Positions 9,388-19,079 of a stretch of DNA of 64,000 nucleotides are shown here, piece by piece (within the stretch, counting starts at the first letter, position 1; each line of letters starts with the position of its first letter). The stretch is from Acinetobacter vivianii (GTDB taxonomy: Bacteria; Pseudomonadota; Gammaproteobacteria; Pseudomonadales; Moraxellaceae): the NCBI RefSeq assembly GCF_014635885.1, contig NZ_BMDR01000006.1, positions 62,001 to 126,000 of the forward strand, in the 5' to 3' direction. The position numbers and the translations under genes were made by a program. A model generated the notes under the pieces. It was not told the DNA's origin. It made no database searches and was given only the letters and a program-made list of their open reading frames with translations.

Positions 9388-9458
9388 ACAGTCCCTATTG
9401 TTATTATGGATGACGGGAAAGCGAACTCTCCCCTCATGATTATTTTATCTTAAGTAGC

Positions 9459-10133
9459 TTAACTTTCAGTTAAATCAGCAACCTTGAGAAGGCTTTGTAA
9501 ATAACCATGCAAGTCCTGCACGTTATGCGCGATGGTTAAAGGCTGGTATTGCTGCAAAGTTTCAATACTGTGCACCCCATAACTGACGCCGATACGCGGC
9601 ATACTCAGGTTTTGTGCCATTTCCAGATCGTAACTGGTATCCCCCACCATAATAGCGCGTTCAACCGCCACATCCATCTCGGCAAGAATCTCCTGCAACA
9701 TCAATGGGTCTGGCTTGGACTTGGTTTCACTCGCGGCACGGGTAATATCGAACAGTGCATGGCTATTGGTTTGCGCCAATACACGGTCCAGACCTTTACG
9801 GCTTTTGCCTGTTGCTACGGCAAGCTTGAGACCTTGCTGCTTTAAATCCATCAATAGCTCAGCGACACCATTGAACCAGACATCACCTTTCGAGTTTGCC
9901 ACATAATGATCGGCATAGCATTGCAAAAGCTCCTGATGCAAATGCGGTACTTGTGGAAACAGGATCTGCATCACCTCTGGCAAACCTAAACCAATAATGC
10001 TTTTCGCGGCTTCATCAGTCAGTGGCTGCTCAAATTGCTGCGCTGCATATTGCAAACTCGCCACAATCTGGCCTACCGAGTCGAATAAGGTGCCATCCCA
10101 ATCAAAAATGATGAGTTCGATATTCTGCTTCAT
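9459..10133 (-). CDS. gph: HAD-IA hydrolase, phosphoglycolate phosphatase-like
   Basis: HAD-superfamily phosphatase of 224 residues. The nucleophile motif is D11-W-D13-G-T (IIFDWDGTLFDSVG), followed by the cap domain, the motif II region LKLAVATGKSRKGLD, and the motif III/IV stretch ETKSKPDPLMLQEIL then MVGDTSYDLEMAQN. These place it with Gph/PGP-type enzymes that dephosphorylate 2-phosphoglycolate and other small phosphates. It starts inside the rluC stop codon (ATGA overlap at 10130-10133), so it is translationally coupled to rluC; this rluC-HAD pairing is common in gammaproteobacteria. The exact substrate is inferred. Confidence 0.85.
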   Translation of the reverse strand: MKQNIELIIFDWDGTLFDSVGQIVASLQYAAQQFEQPLTDEAAKSIIGLGLPEVMQILFPQVPHLHQELLQCYADHYVANSKGDVWFNGVAELLMDLKQQGLKLAVATGKSRKGLDRVLAQTNSHALFDITRAASETKSKPDPLMLQEILAEMDVAVERAIMVGDTSYDLEMAQNLSMPRIGVSYGVHSIETLQQYQPLTIAHNVQDLHGYLQSLLKVADLTES

Positions 10134-11062
10134 TTCTGCTTTCTCAACTCGTCAATCACTTGCTGCATATCTTCGGGCATCGGTGCTTCAATTACTGGAT
10201 AATTCGGAATTTCCAAACGCATGGCATGCAGGCATAAACGGCGTGCTGCTGGGCCGTTATACACTGTATTGTGTCCATATTTATCGTCCCCCACTAAAGG
10301 ATGACCAATACTTAAACCATGTACACGAATTTGATGGGTACGACCTGATAATGGTGATGCATGAACCAGAGTGGCTGTTTTAAAGCGCTCAACCACTTTC
10401 CAGTCTGTCTTACTTGGCTTACCTTCAGAAGTAACACGGACACGACGCTCGCCATTGGCCAGTTCATAACGCAATAACGGTGCATCAATCATTTGGCGAT
10501 CCAGACTGACTTGCCCTTTGACAATAGCCGCATACGTTTTCTGGATCTTATGTTCGCGCAGGAGATCCTGTAGTAATTTTAAGGTACTACGCTTTTTACT
10601 GACCATCACCAGACCTGAGGTATCACGGTCAATACGATGAATTAGTTCTAAATATTTTTTACCTGTGGCAGCCCGTAACGCTTCGATCAGGCCATAAGCC
10701 ACACCACTACCGCCATGCACGGCGATACCCGAAGGCTTATTAATGACCAACAGACCTTCATCTTCATAAACCACACGGCTCAGTAAACTTTGCGCAACGC
10801 TATCGCTTACAGGTGCAGCCGTTTCATCCTTTTGTTCATAACGAATGGGTGCGACACGAATCTGGTCGCCAATGCTCAAACGTGTTTCTGCTTTTATTCT
10901 TTTTTTGTTTACGCGTACTTGCCCTTCACGAATCAAACGGTAGATTCGACTTTTTGGAACACCTTTTAATCGGGTAAATAAAAAATTATCTATTCGCTGC
11001 CCGTCTTGATGCTCATCCACGTCAAACCAAGTGACACTTTGCCATTGTTGTGTAGAATTCAT
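10130..11062 (-). CDS. rluC: 23S rRNA pseudouridine synthase RluC
   Basis: Isomerises uridines (positions 955, 2504 and 2580 in E. coli numbering) of 23S rRNA. The 310 residues hold an S4 RNA-binding domain (about 20-70, with KSRIYRLIREGQVRVN) and a RluA-type catalytic domain. The catalytic aspartate is D145 in ELIHRIDRDTSG, corresponding to D144 of E. coli RluC. Further family motifs are LLVINKPSGIAVHGGSG and SGRTHQIRVH. The gene is divergent from rne, just as rluC and rne are divergent neighbours in E. coli, which supports the RluC assignment over RluD. Confidence 0.95.
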   Translation of the reverse strand: MNSTQQWQSVTWFDVDEHQDGQRIDNFLFTRLKGVPKSRIYRLIREGQVRVNKKRIKAETRLSIGDQIRVAPIRYEQKDETAAPVSDSVAQSLLSRVVYEDEGLLVINKPSGIAVHGGSGVAYGLIEALRAATGKKYLELIHRIDRDTSGLVMVSKKRSTLKLLQDLLREHKIQKTYAAIVKGQVSLDRQMIDAPLLRYELANGERRVRVTSEGKPSKTDWKVVERFKTATLVHASPLSGRTHQIRVHGLSIGHPLVGDDKYGHNTVYNGPAARRLCLHAMRLEIPNYPVIEAPMPEDMQQVIDELRKQK

Positions 11063-11852
11063 ACGCTCGATTAATCCAAGATTTGCTAAATATGATTAAA
11101 AAATGATCATTTAGCTAAGTTATTTCACAAGAAACCTAAACTTAGCCCATAGGCAGATGCTGCAAGGTTTGGTATATTCAGCGCACGGATACCACCGTAA
11201 GTGAGCATCAAATCAGAAATTTTATTTAGATAAAATTTTAAATCGATGAGATATTCACCAATAACTCGGATAGGTCCTAAAGAATTATGCCGACGCCGAA
11301 GGCTTATTATATCGGCAAAATGGCAAACTGTTGCGTTTAATTGTGCATCAGCACATACAGTTTGTTCAGAAAAAATATGTCGCCAGCAATTTGCTGGTTA
11401 TTAAACGTAAACTGATCCACATCAGACAATTTGCTCCCTGATGTCGCATTCAGGCTAAAGCGTTGATGCATTGGAACTGCCAAGCAGAGATACGATGATC
11501 ATTCCGTATCAAGACTTCCAGATGGATCGACTTCAATGCTTAATGACAGTGAAAGTCACCATCCAATGCACCGCTCACCCGCCAGTGAAGCGTACAGGAA
11601 ACTTTGATTATGTCGGATCTAGTGATATTTCACAGATGTAAGACATGCCATGAAATATCAACGGATTCAAGATTGAAGCAGTATTGCTAACATCGGAATA
11701 ACCGAATCAAAGCCCCCAGCTGGATACTTACAGCCAGTGGTTTCAGAGCTTCCTACACAAAGTTGCTTCTGAGTCTTGATCGCGCCAATTTGATGTTTGC
11801 TCAAAAATATTGGGCTTATTGTTTGTGTGTATCACTATTAGGTGTCACACCC
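11063..11852 (+). promoter_or_regulatory. Long structured leader region of rne
   Basis: Almost 800 bases separate the rluC and rne starts. From about 11280 on the plus strand holds a chain of hairpins: TGTGC/GCACA around 11342-11355, CCAGCAA/TTGCTGG around 11383-11398, ACATCAG/CTGATGT (11419-11444), GATACG/CGTATC (11489-11510) and GATATTTCA/TGAAATATC (11624-11659) with an inner ATGT/ACAT. There is no convincing ORF. In E. coli the long rne 5'UTR is the site at which RNase E feedback-regulates its own mRNA; this region fits that role by position and structure, although the sequence match was not tested. Confidence 0.6.
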
Positions 11853-14800
11853 ATGAAACGTATGTTGATTAATGCAACCCACGCCGAAGAAGTTCGCGTT
11901 GCACTTATCACTGGTAATCGCCTTTACGATTTCGATTTAGAGAATCGTACTCGCGAACAAAAAAAATCAAATATTTATAAAGGTCATGTTACTCGCGTTG
12001 AGCCATCTTTAGAGGCGGTTTTCGTTGAGTACGGCGCACAGCGTCAAGGCTTTTTATCAATGCGAGAAATTGCAAACTCGTACTTCAAAGCTGACCCTCG
12101 TCAAACCTCAAACATCCGTGAACTCATCACTGAAGGCACTGAATTACTGGTTCAAGTTGAAAAAGAAGAACGTGGCAACAAAGGTGCTGCCCTATCGACT
12201 TTCATTTCACTTGCAGGCCGTTATTTAGTTTTAATGCCGAACAATCCGAAAGGTGGCGGTATCAGCCGTCAGATTTCAGGTTCTGTACGTGAAGAACTTA
12301 AAGAAATCTTGGCGTCTTTAAATGTTCCGCGTGGCATGAGCGTGATCGTTCGTACCGCAGGTATTGGCCGCACTCAGGAAGAACTGCAACTCGACCTACA
12401 ACACTTGCTTGACCTTTGGGCACAAATCCAGGGTTCAGCAAGTTCAGGTCCATCACCAATGTTGGTACATCAAGAAGCAGGCGTGGTGACACGTGCCATT
12501 CGTGATTATTTACGTGATGATGTGGCTGAAATCCTGATTGATAGTGAGCAAGCCTATAACGAAGCCTATAACTTCGTAAAAGCAGTGATGCCACGTCAGC
12601 TTGATAAATTAAAAACCTATACTTTGAATGAGCCTTTATTTGCTCACTTCGGTATCGAAAGCCAAATCCAGACTGCCTATGAGCGTGAAGTAAAACTTCC
12701 TTCTGGCGGTTCAATCGTGATTGACCAGACCGAAGCTTTGGTATCAATTGATATTAACTCGGCGAAATCAACTCGCGGTCACGATGTTGAAGAAACAGCA
12801 CTCAACACCAACCTTGAAGCAGCTGAAGAAATTGCACGTCAACTTCGTTTACGTGATATCGGCGGTTTAGTGGTCATCGATTTCATCGACATGACCAAAG
12901 ACCGTAACCAGCGTATGGTTGAAGCCAAATTACGTGAAGCAACGCAAAGCGACCGCGCACGTATCCAGTTTGGTCAACTATCACGTTTTGGCCTGATGGA
13001 AATGAGCCGTCAACGTTTACGCCCTTCTCTTGAAGAAGCGACAGGTTACGTGTGCCCACGCTGTCATGGTACAGGTATGGTGCGTGACTTACGTTCATTG
13101 TCACTTTCGATCATGCGTAAGGTTGAAGAAATTGCATTACGCGAACGTCAAGGTGAAGTTCAAGTTGAAGTCCCTGTTGAAATCGCAGCATTCTTATTGA
13201 ATGAAAAGCGTCACAGCCTTGTTTACTTAGAACAAACGTCAAATGTTCGTGTAACAGTATTACCGCATCCGCACTTAGAAACGCCGCACTACCAGATCCA
13301 GTTCAATCCAGATGGTTTTGCGCCGTCGAGTTATGAACGTACTGAAGCAACCCGTTCAAGTGAAAAAGAACTCGGTTATGAGTCTTCTGACTGGCATTTG
13401 GAAGATGCAGAGCATCACCATGCACCTGCACAAAATCAAGCAGCTGCGCCACAGAAGAAAGCAGCACAAAATGCGGCAGCACCAGCAAAACAAGCTCAAC
13501 AAGCTGTTGCACAAAAGTCAGCAAGTCCTTGTGCATGGTTAGAAAACCTGTTTGTTCAAAAGCAAGCGCAAACCACAGACCAATCTCGTTCAGCACAAAA
13601 TGCTGCAGCTGCGATTGAGCAAATGGTAAATAATGGCGCAGTGAGCCGTGGCCAGTTTGGTCAGGTGAATGCACCTGTTGCCACTGAAACTGCTGCCCCA
13701 GCGGCAAACAATGCCTATATCTCACAAAATCCTGTGAAACAGGAAACGCGTGAGCAGTTTGAGAAAGACGAAAAACCACATCGTCCGAATCAAAACCAGA
13801 AGAAACGTAAGCACAAAGAGCAACGTGAACAACACGCCCATGCACATGAACAACAAAATCAAGTGCACGAAGAAGTGGTTCAGTTGTCACGTCAGGAACA
13901 GCGCCAAGAGCAACGCGAACTGAAACGTCAACAAAAACGTCAGCAGTCGCAAGAGCCTCAAAACCAGCAACAGCATCATGATGCTGCTCAAGGCAATGAG
14001 AATGCGCCATTACCACGTCGTGACCGCAACCAACAGCGTCCGAACCGTCCAAACCGTCATCGTGACCAAAGCGTGTTGAATGAAGCACCTGCGGCTACAA
14101 CTGCAGCGCCTGCGAATCCACAACAGGTTAAAGTTGATGTTGTTGATGCACCACGTTCGGAACCAATGAACACGGCATTGATCGTGAACATTGACCAAGG
14201 TCAAAGTGAAATTGTTGCACTGAATCCACAACAAGCAACTGCACCTAAAGCAAAAGCTGAGGTTGCTCCTGCTGTTGTTGAAAAAGCTGAAACAAAACCT
14301 GCGGCTCAAGCAGAACCAGTTGTTGCGAAAGAAGCACCTGCTGCAACTGCAGAAGAAGCGGTTCAAGCACCAGTAAAACGTGCCAGCAATGATCCGCGTT
14401 CACGCCGTCGTCAACGTGGTGCTCAAGCACCTCAGAAAGCTGCTGCACCAAAAGTTGCACCATCGCAAATTCCTGCGTTGAGTCAATACACGCTAGGTAG
14501 CTTGATTCGTCATGTGTATGGCGAAGACTGCACCATCTTGATTGAGCAGTTTGGTTTAATCACGACATTTAATCGTGCCCTACAAAAGTTTGCTGAGCAA
14601 TATGCAAGCACTCTCGTTGTAGAAACAGTGGTTGAAGAAGAAAAGCGTCCTGTAACACGTGATGCTGAACTTCCAAGCAAGCAAGTCACTGAAGAAGCTG
14701 AACCAGCGCCAGTGTTAGCATTAACACCGCCTGAAGCATCAACAGTGCGTGTTGCAAACGATCCTCGTGAACGTCGTCGTTTAGCAAAACTTGCTGCTGA

Positions 14801-15209
14801 GCAAGCCAAAGAAGCGCATATTGCTTCAACCGCGACTCCAGCTCCTGTCGAAAACACTGAATCGAAAGAAGAAGTGAAAACAGAAGAAGCAGTTACTCCA
14901 GCAGAAGAAACTGTGGTTGTGGCGCCAGAGCAACAACCATTAGAACTTGCGACTGAGACAGCTGCTGCGCCAGCAGAAGTAGCACTAGTTGAAGCTGTCG
15001 AAGCACCAGTAGCTAAAGCTGAAACGAAGTCTGAGGTAACGACTAAAGTTGCTGAGAAAGCCCAAGCTGCTGAAAAAGCAGAACAGGCAGCACCTGCAAC
15101 TGAAGCAGAGTCTGAAGACGAAGCTGCAAAAGCAGAAAAAGAGAAATCAAGCCGCCCGCGCCGTCCACGTGGACGTCCACCAAAAAAAGCTGCAGCTAGC
15201 AATGAGTAA
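11853..15209 (+). CDS. rne: Ribonuclease E
   Basis: Endoribonuclease that starts mRNA decay and processes rRNA and tRNA. Although the frame is open from 11763, the start is set at 11853, which gives the family N terminus [18 protein letters not shown] and has AGGTG eight bases upstream; the protein is then 1118 residues. The catalytic half (1 to about 530) has an S1 domain (about 35-120), acidic catalytic residues D300 and D343, and the zinc link C401-P-R-C404; each lies three below E. coli numbering (D303, D346, C404, C407). The C-terminal half is disordered, rich in Ala, Gln, Glu and Pro, and carries a short amphipathic segment (558-568), Arg/Gln-rich RNA-binding-like tracts, two NDPR motifs (846 and 969) and a terminal AT-hook-like RGRPPKK. 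Confidence 0.96.
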   Translation: MKRMLINATHAEEVRVALITGNRLYDFDLENRTREQKKSNIYKGHVTRVEPSLEAVFVEYGAQRQGFLSMREIANSYFKADPRQTSNIRELITEGTELLVQVEKEERGNKGAALSTFISLAGRYLVLMPNNPKGGGISRQISGSVREELKEILASLNVPRGMSVIVRTAGIGRTQEELQLDLQHLLDLWAQIQGSASSGPSPMLVHQEAGVVTRAIRDYLRDDVAEILIDSEQAYNEAYNFVKAVMPRQLDKLKTYTLNEPLFAHFGIESQIQTAYEREVKLPSGGSIVIDQTEALVSIDINSAKSTRGHDVEETALNTNLEAAEEIARQLRLRDIGGLVVIDFIDMTKDRNQRMVEAKLREATQSDRARIQFGQLSRFGLMEMSRQRLRPSLEEATGYVCPRCHGTGMVRDLRSLSLSIMRKVEEIALRERQGEVQVEVPVEIAAFLLNEKRHSLVYLEQTSNVRVTVLPHPHLETPHYQIQFNPDGFAPSSYERTEATRSSEKELGYESSDWHLEDAEHHHAPAQNQAAAPQKKAAQNAAAPAKQAQQAVAQKSASPCAWLENLFVQKQAQTTDQSRSAQNAAAAIEQMVNNGAVSRGQFGQVNAPVATETAAPAANNAYISQNPVKQETREQFEKDEKPHRPNQNQKKRKHKEQREQHAHAHEQQNQVHEEVVQLSRQEQRQEQRELKRQQKRQQSQEPQNQQQHHDAAQGNENAPLPRRDRNQQRPNRPNRHRDQSVLNEAPAATTAAPANPQQVKVDVVDAPRSEPMNTALIVNIDQGQSEIVALNPQQATAPKAKAEVAPAVVEKAETKPAAQAEPVVAKEAPAATAEEAVQAPVKRASNDPRSRRRQRGAQAPQKAAAPKVAPSQIPALSQYTLGSLIRHVYGEDCTILIEQFGLITTFNRALQKFAEQYASTLVVETVVEEEKRPVTRDAELPSKQVTEEAEPAPVLALTPPEASTVRVANDPRERRRLAKLAAEQAKEAHIASTATPAPVENTESKEEVKTEEAVTPAEETVVVAPEQQPLELATETAAAPAEVALVEAVEAPVAKAETKSEVTTKVAEKAQAAEKAEQAAPATEAESEDEAAKAEKEKSSRPRRPRGRPPKKAAASNE

Positions 15210-15230
15210 TTTGCTAAATTGCACTCAATA

Positions 15231-15268
15231 AGGCTAAGCCTAGTCATTTCGGTGACTAGGCTTTTTTG
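15231..15268 (+). terminator. Intrinsic terminator of rne
   Basis: An 11-bp stem, AAGCCTAGTCA (15236-15246) with TGACTAGGCTT, is followed by a run of Ts. It starts about 22 bases after the rne stop codon. Confidence 0.9.
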
Positions 15269-15399
15269 TTATTTTGTCAAATTAGGTTGATTGCTCTAGG
15301 GACTTACCATTACAAAACAGCATCAACGACAATGGTGTGAATGGTTGTGTTCTTACGGATAGCCATTTTTGGATTGATCGAAAAATAAACAGGATTGAT

Positions 15400-17241
15400 A
15401 TGAGCCAAACTACGCAGACCGATATTATTACTCTTGGTGATGTCGCTACTCGACTTCCAAACTTCATTACTAAAGTACCTCATATCCTTAATGGTCTTAA
15501 ACAGGCATATTTACGTACGCCATCTTCTCCCGCTGGTTTAGGTATTGCCTTTGAAAAAGCAGTCAAGCGTAACCCTCAAGGCATCGCACTGTTATTTGAA
15601 GATCAAAGCTATAGTTATCAGGCCTTAAATGAATGGGCAAACCAGATTGCACATTACTATTTATCTCTGGGTGCAAAAAAAGGTGATGTGATTGCTGTGA
15701 TGGTTGAGAACCGTCCTGAATTGATTGCCAGCATTGTTGCTTTAGCAAAAATCGGGGTCACCATTGCACTTGTAAATACCTCTCAAGTCGGTAAAGTACT
15801 CGCGCATAGTATTAATCTGGTCAATCCAATTGCAGTGATTGCTGGTGAAGAAGTCCGTGCTGCAATCGACGAAGCACGTCAGGATTTAAAAGTTGCTCAA
15901 GACCGTTTTCACTGGTTTGCTGATCAGGAAACCCGTAAAAATGCGGGCATAGCACCAGACGGTTACCTCAATCTAGCGCTACAAATTGACCAGTTCCCGA
16001 AATTTAACCCATCCACCACACGCACTGTGACTGGTAAAGATGGCTTGTTCTATATCTACACCTCAGGCACCACTGGTTTGCCAAAAGCCGTGATTTTTAC
16101 GCATAGCCGCTGGACACTTGCTTACGGTACCTATGGTCATATTCTCAATCTTGGCAAAGATGATGTGATGTATGTCACCCTACCGCTTTACCATGCAACA
16201 GGTGTGGTGGTGTGCTGGTGTGGCGTGATTGCAGGCAGTGCAACGCTTGCAGTACGTCGTAAATATTCAACCAGTGCCTTCTGGAAAGATGTACAGAAAT
16301 TCAATGCTTCTGCGATTGGTTACGTCGGTGAACTTTGCCGCTACCTGATTGATGCACCTGCAACAGAACTGGATCGTGCCCATCGTGTCACCAAAATGAT
16401 TGGTAATGGCATGCGTCCAAATATCTGGGGCAAGTTTAAAGAGCGTTTTGGTGTTGAAGAAGTCCTTGAACTCTATGCTTCAAGTGAAGGTAATGTCGGT
16501 TTCAGCAATATCTTTAACTTTGACAATACTGTCGGCTTCTCCCCTACGCCTTATGCCATCGTTGAGTTTGATAAAGAAAAGAACGAACTGGTACGCGACA
16601 AAAAAGGCTATTGTAAGAAAGTCAAAACTGGTGAAGTTGGCTTACTGATTGGTAAAATCACCAGTCGCTCGCCTTTCGATGGTTATACCGACCCTGAAAA
16701 GAACAAATCTGTGATTATGAAAGATGTATTCACTCAAGGTGACTCATACTTCAATACAGGCGACTTGGTCCGTGATATCGGCTTCCGTCATGCACAGTTT
16801 GTGGATCGTCTAGGCGACACATTCCGCTGGAAAGGTGAAAACGTTTCGACCACCGAAGTTGAAAACATGGTTTGCGAGTATGAAAAAATCGCTGAAGCAG
16901 TGGTATATGGCGTAGAAATTCCAAATACCAACGGTCGTGCTGGCATGGCAGCCATTACCTTGGTGGATGGTGTCGAGCTGAATGATGCAGATTTAAGCGA
17001 AATGGTGAACGTATTTAAAAAATGTTTACCTTCATATGCCATTCCTGTGTTTTTACGCGTACAGGAAAAGGTCGAAACCACAGGTACATTTAAATACCAG
17101 AAGAATAAATTGAAAGAAGACGCGTTCAACCCGAGCAAAACTTCTGAACGTTTATTGGTTTTATTACCTGGTGAAAGCAGCTATTGTGATGTAAATACTG
17201 AGATCTTTGACAATATTCAAAGCTATCAATACCGTTTCTAG
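15400..17241 (+). CDS. Long/very-long-chain fatty acyl-CoA synthetase (FATP-like)
   Basis: AMP-forming ligase that activates fatty acids to acyl-CoA. The start at 15400 (MSQTTQTDII, 613 residues) has AGGATTG ahead and is preferred over the in-frame ATG at 15337. The adenylate-forming signature TSGTTGLPK is at residues 221-229; ELYASSEGNVGF, YFNTGDLVRDIG and RWKGENVSTTEVE follow in the expected order, ending with the lysine-containing C-terminal region GTFKYQKNKLK. The GENVST and SEGN variants are typical of the fatty-acid transport protein/very-long-chain branch rather than classic FadD. It is monocistronic between rne and the tRNA-Lys genes. Substrate chain length is an inference. Confidence 0.88.
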   Translation: MSQTTQTDIITLGDVATRLPNFITKVPHILNGLKQAYLRTPSSPAGLGIAFEKAVKRNPQGIALLFEDQSYSYQALNEWANQIAHYYLSLGAKKGDVIAVMVENRPELIASIVALAKIGVTIALVNTSQVGKVLAHSINLVNPIAVIAGEEVRAAIDEARQDLKVAQDRFHWFADQETRKNAGIAPDGYLNLALQIDQFPKFNPSTTRTVTGKDGLFYIYTSGTTGLPKAVIFTHSRWTLAYGTYGHILNLGKDDVMYVTLPLYHATGVVVCWCGVIAGSATLAVRRKYSTSAFWKDVQKFNASAIGYVGELCRYLIDAPATELDRAHRVTKMIGNGMRPNIWGKFKERFGVEEVLELYASSEGNVGFSNIFNFDNTVGFSPTPYAIVEFDKEKNELVRDKKGYCKKVKTGEVGLLIGKITSRSPFDGYTDPEKNKSVIMKDVFTQGDSYFNTGDLVRDIGFRHAQFVDRLGDTFRWKGENVSTTEVENMVCEYEKIAEAVVYGVEIPNTNGRAGMAAITLVDGVELNDADLSEMVNVFKKCLPSYAIPVFLRVQEKVETTGTFKYQKNKLKEDAFNPSKTSERLLVLLPGESSYCDVNTEIFDNIQSYQYRF

Positions 17242-17313
17242 TTTATTTTTTAGCTAAATAAGAGGAAATCGTGCTTTTTATAAACAATCATGCACATGTT
17301 TTTAAATTTCCTC

Positions 17314-17341
17314 TTGTGTTAGCTGAATAACTTGCTAGAAT
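17314..17341 (+). promoter_or_regulatory. Putative sigma-70 promoter of the tRNA-Lys pair
   Basis: A -35-like TTGTGT (17314-17319) and a -10-like TAGAAT (17336-17341) are separated by 16 bases, about 70 bases ahead of the first tRNA-Lys. Prediction by inspection only. Confidence 0.5.
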
Positions 17342-17414
17342 ACGCAACATCAAAACGAAGACGCATTTAGAACAAATTAGTTTTTCTTGCGAAGCTTGTT
17401 GAAATACTTGCTTA

Positions 17415-17490
17415 GGGTCGTTAGCTCAGTTGGTAGAGCAGCGGACTTTTAATCCGTTGGTCCCGCGTTCGAGTCGCGGACGACCCACCA
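17415..17490 (+). tRNA. tRNA-Lys (anticodon TTT), copy 1
   Basis: A 76-nt cloverleaf beginning GGGTCGTTAGCTC, with an anticodon arm GCGGA-CTTTTAA-TCCGT, a T arm CCGCG-TTCGAGT-CGCGG, and an encoded 3' CCA. The anticodon loop reads CTTTTAA, giving anticodon UUU for lysine. It is identical to the second copy 120 bases downstream. Confidence 0.98.
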
Positions 17491-17505
17491 TCTAATGTTT
17501 TGAGA

Positions 17506-17597
17506 GTTTGTAAAATGTATTTTACAAACGCCTGTAAGAGGTTAAGCTACAGAAAATCATAGATTTTCTCTTGCGCTCAGGTAAAACGTTGTTTTAC
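17506..17597 (+). repeat. Three consecutive perfect hairpins between the tRNA-Lys genes
   Basis: The 120-base spacer contains three perfect inverted repeats: an 11-bp stem at 17506-17529 with a 2-nt loop, an 8-bp stem at 17551-17569 with a 3-nt loop, and a 7-bp stem at 17581-17597 with a 3-nt loop. Most arms are A/T rich with few GC pairs and none is followed by a T run, so they do not look like terminators. They may direct processing of a dicistronic tRNA precursor. Confidence 0.75.
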
Positions 17598-17610
17598 TTA
17601 TCCTCGCTCA

Positions 17611-17686
17611 GGGTCGTTAGCTCAGTTGGTAGAGCAGCGGACTTTTAATCCGTTGGTCCCGCGTTCGAGTCGCGGACGACCCACCA
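17611..17686 (+). tRNA. tRNA-Lys (anticodon TTT), copy 2
   Basis: A 76-nt gene identical in sequence to the copy at 17415-17490, including the encoded CCA end and anticodon TTT. It is followed by a strong terminator at 17693-17724, so the two genes form one transcription unit. Confidence 0.98.
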
Positions 17687-17692
17687 GATTCT

Positions 17693-17724
17693 AAAAAGCC
17701 TCATCATTTGATGAGGCTTTTTTA
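17693..17724. terminator. Intrinsic terminator after tRNA-Lys
   Basis: AAAAAGCCTCATCA and TGATGAGGCTTTTT pair around a 2-nt loop, with T runs on both strands. It ends the tRNA unit and may also serve hemW, which converges from the right. Confidence 0.9.
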
Positions 17725-17810
17725 TTTTGTCGTCGATATCTTTCCAAATGATGACAAGACCAAAATCTATGCTTTAAGCTTCCCTGCTCAAAGCACACAT
17801 AATTTTTAAA

Positions 17811-18965
17811 CTATAAAAATTTTTCTAGCACCGAATTTAAAAAAATGTGTCCCTGCTCGGTACAGGCAATTCGCCCCTCATCAGCAACGAGGAGTTTTTT
17901 CTCACGCAACTGATGCAATGTCTCATTCAAATCTTCCAATGCAAGCCCTGTGCGCTGCGTATAAGACTCGGTCGCCACACCTTCATTTAAACGTAAGGCA
18001 TTCATCATAAATTCGAAAGGTAATTCCTCTGCTTCAATGCGTTTCATTTGCACATGTTCAGCAGGGACTTTAGCTAAATAATCTTTAGGTAAACGGGTTT
18101 TCTGGAAACGATAGATTCCATCAGGACGCGTGACCTTGCCATGCGCACCAGCCCCAATCGCCAGATAATCACCAAATTGCCAATAATTCAGATTATGTGC
18201 CGATGGCTTTTCCTTACGCCAAGCCGAAACTTCATAATTCACATAACCATTAGCTTTCAAGTATGCCTCACCTTGCTCCTGAATATGCTCTAGAACCTCG
18301 TCTTGGGGCAATACAGGCTGGGTTCGGAAGAAAACCGTATTTGGCTCAATGGTCAGCTGATACCAGCTAATATGCGTCGCTCCGTGCTCTACAGCCAATC
18401 TAAGATCCGTTAAGGCCTGTTCTTCTGTTTGCTGAGGTAAACCGTGCATCAAGTCTACATTTACGCGCTCAAAGCCTGCTTGTCGTGCCTGCTGGATCGC
18501 ATCTAGTGCATTACTGGCTGTATGAATCCGTCCCAAACGCTGTAAATGTTCAGGATCAAAACTTTGTACGCCCAAGGATAAACGGTTAATCCCCGTAGCA
18601 AGATAATCCGCAAACGGGTCATGCTCAACGGTTCCCGGATTGGCTTCCAGCGTAATTTCACAATCTGGCTCAAACGCTAAACGCGCTTTCAACTGTTCAA
18701 ATAACCATTGATACCCTTGTGCAGAGATCAGCGAAGGTGTTCCGCCACCAATAAAAACACTGTGAATCGATCGGCCTTGCGCCATTTCAACCTGAGTTTC
18801 AAAATCTGCCACCAGTGCAGCCAGATATTGCTGTTCCAGTTCTAACGACAATTGTCCATCAGGCACAGCATGCGAGTTAAAGTCACAATAAGGACATTTA
18901 CGGACACACCACGGCATATGGATATACAAGGAAAGCGGAATATTTGCGGGGTTTAAATGGCTCAA
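17811..18965 (-). CDS. hemW: HemW-type radical SAM protein (haem chaperone)
   Basis: Radical SAM protein of 384 residues in the coproporphyrinogen-III-oxidase-like HemW/YggW family. The iron-sulfur cysteines are C20, C24 and C27 in MPWCVRKCPYCDFNSH; the IGGGTPSLI motif and TLEANPGTVE follow. HemW proteins carry the Cx3Cx2C signature but lack the extra cysteine of HemN, and are proposed to insert haem into respiratory enzymes. The C-terminal HemN-type helical domain (ELPFEFMMNALRLNEGV) is present. The gene is divergent from the YdcZ-like transporter gene. Confidence 0.92.
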   Translation of the reverse strand: MSHLNPANIPLSLYIHMPWCVRKCPYCDFNSHAVPDGQLSLELEQQYLAALVADFETQVEMAQGRSIHSVFIGGGTPSLISAQGYQWLFEQLKARLAFEPDCEITLEANPGTVEHDPFADYLATGINRLSLGVQSFDPEHLQRLGRIHTASNALDAIQQARQAGFERVNVDLMHGLPQQTEEQALTDLRLAVEHGATHISWYQLTIEPNTVFFRTQPVLPQDEVLEHIQEQGEAYLKANGYVNYEVSAWRKEKPSAHNLNYWQFGDYLAIGAGAHGKVTRPDGIYRFQKTRLPKDYLAKVPAEHVQMKRIEAEELPFEFMMNALRLNEGVATESYTQRTGLALEDLNETLHQLREKKLLVADEGRIACTEQGHIFLNSVLEKFL

Positions 18966-19079
18966 GATAGCAGCTCAATGACAGAACCCTGCTATTTTAA
19001 CATGACTCGCGCATTCGGCTTATCATCATCTACGTATTCAGTTAGACTGAGGATAACCAAGAACAATTAGACCGATAAT

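Noticed and set aside
9997..10383. 128-codon plus-strand ORF across gph and rluC
   Set aside because: It is antisense to two well-supported coupled genes.
13303..15247. Long open frames antisense to rne (13303-14088 and 14510-15247, minus)
   Set aside because: They mirror the low-complexity Ala/Gln/Glu-rich tail of RNase E, give Ser/Ala- or His/Val-rich translations without domains, and have no ribosome binding site.
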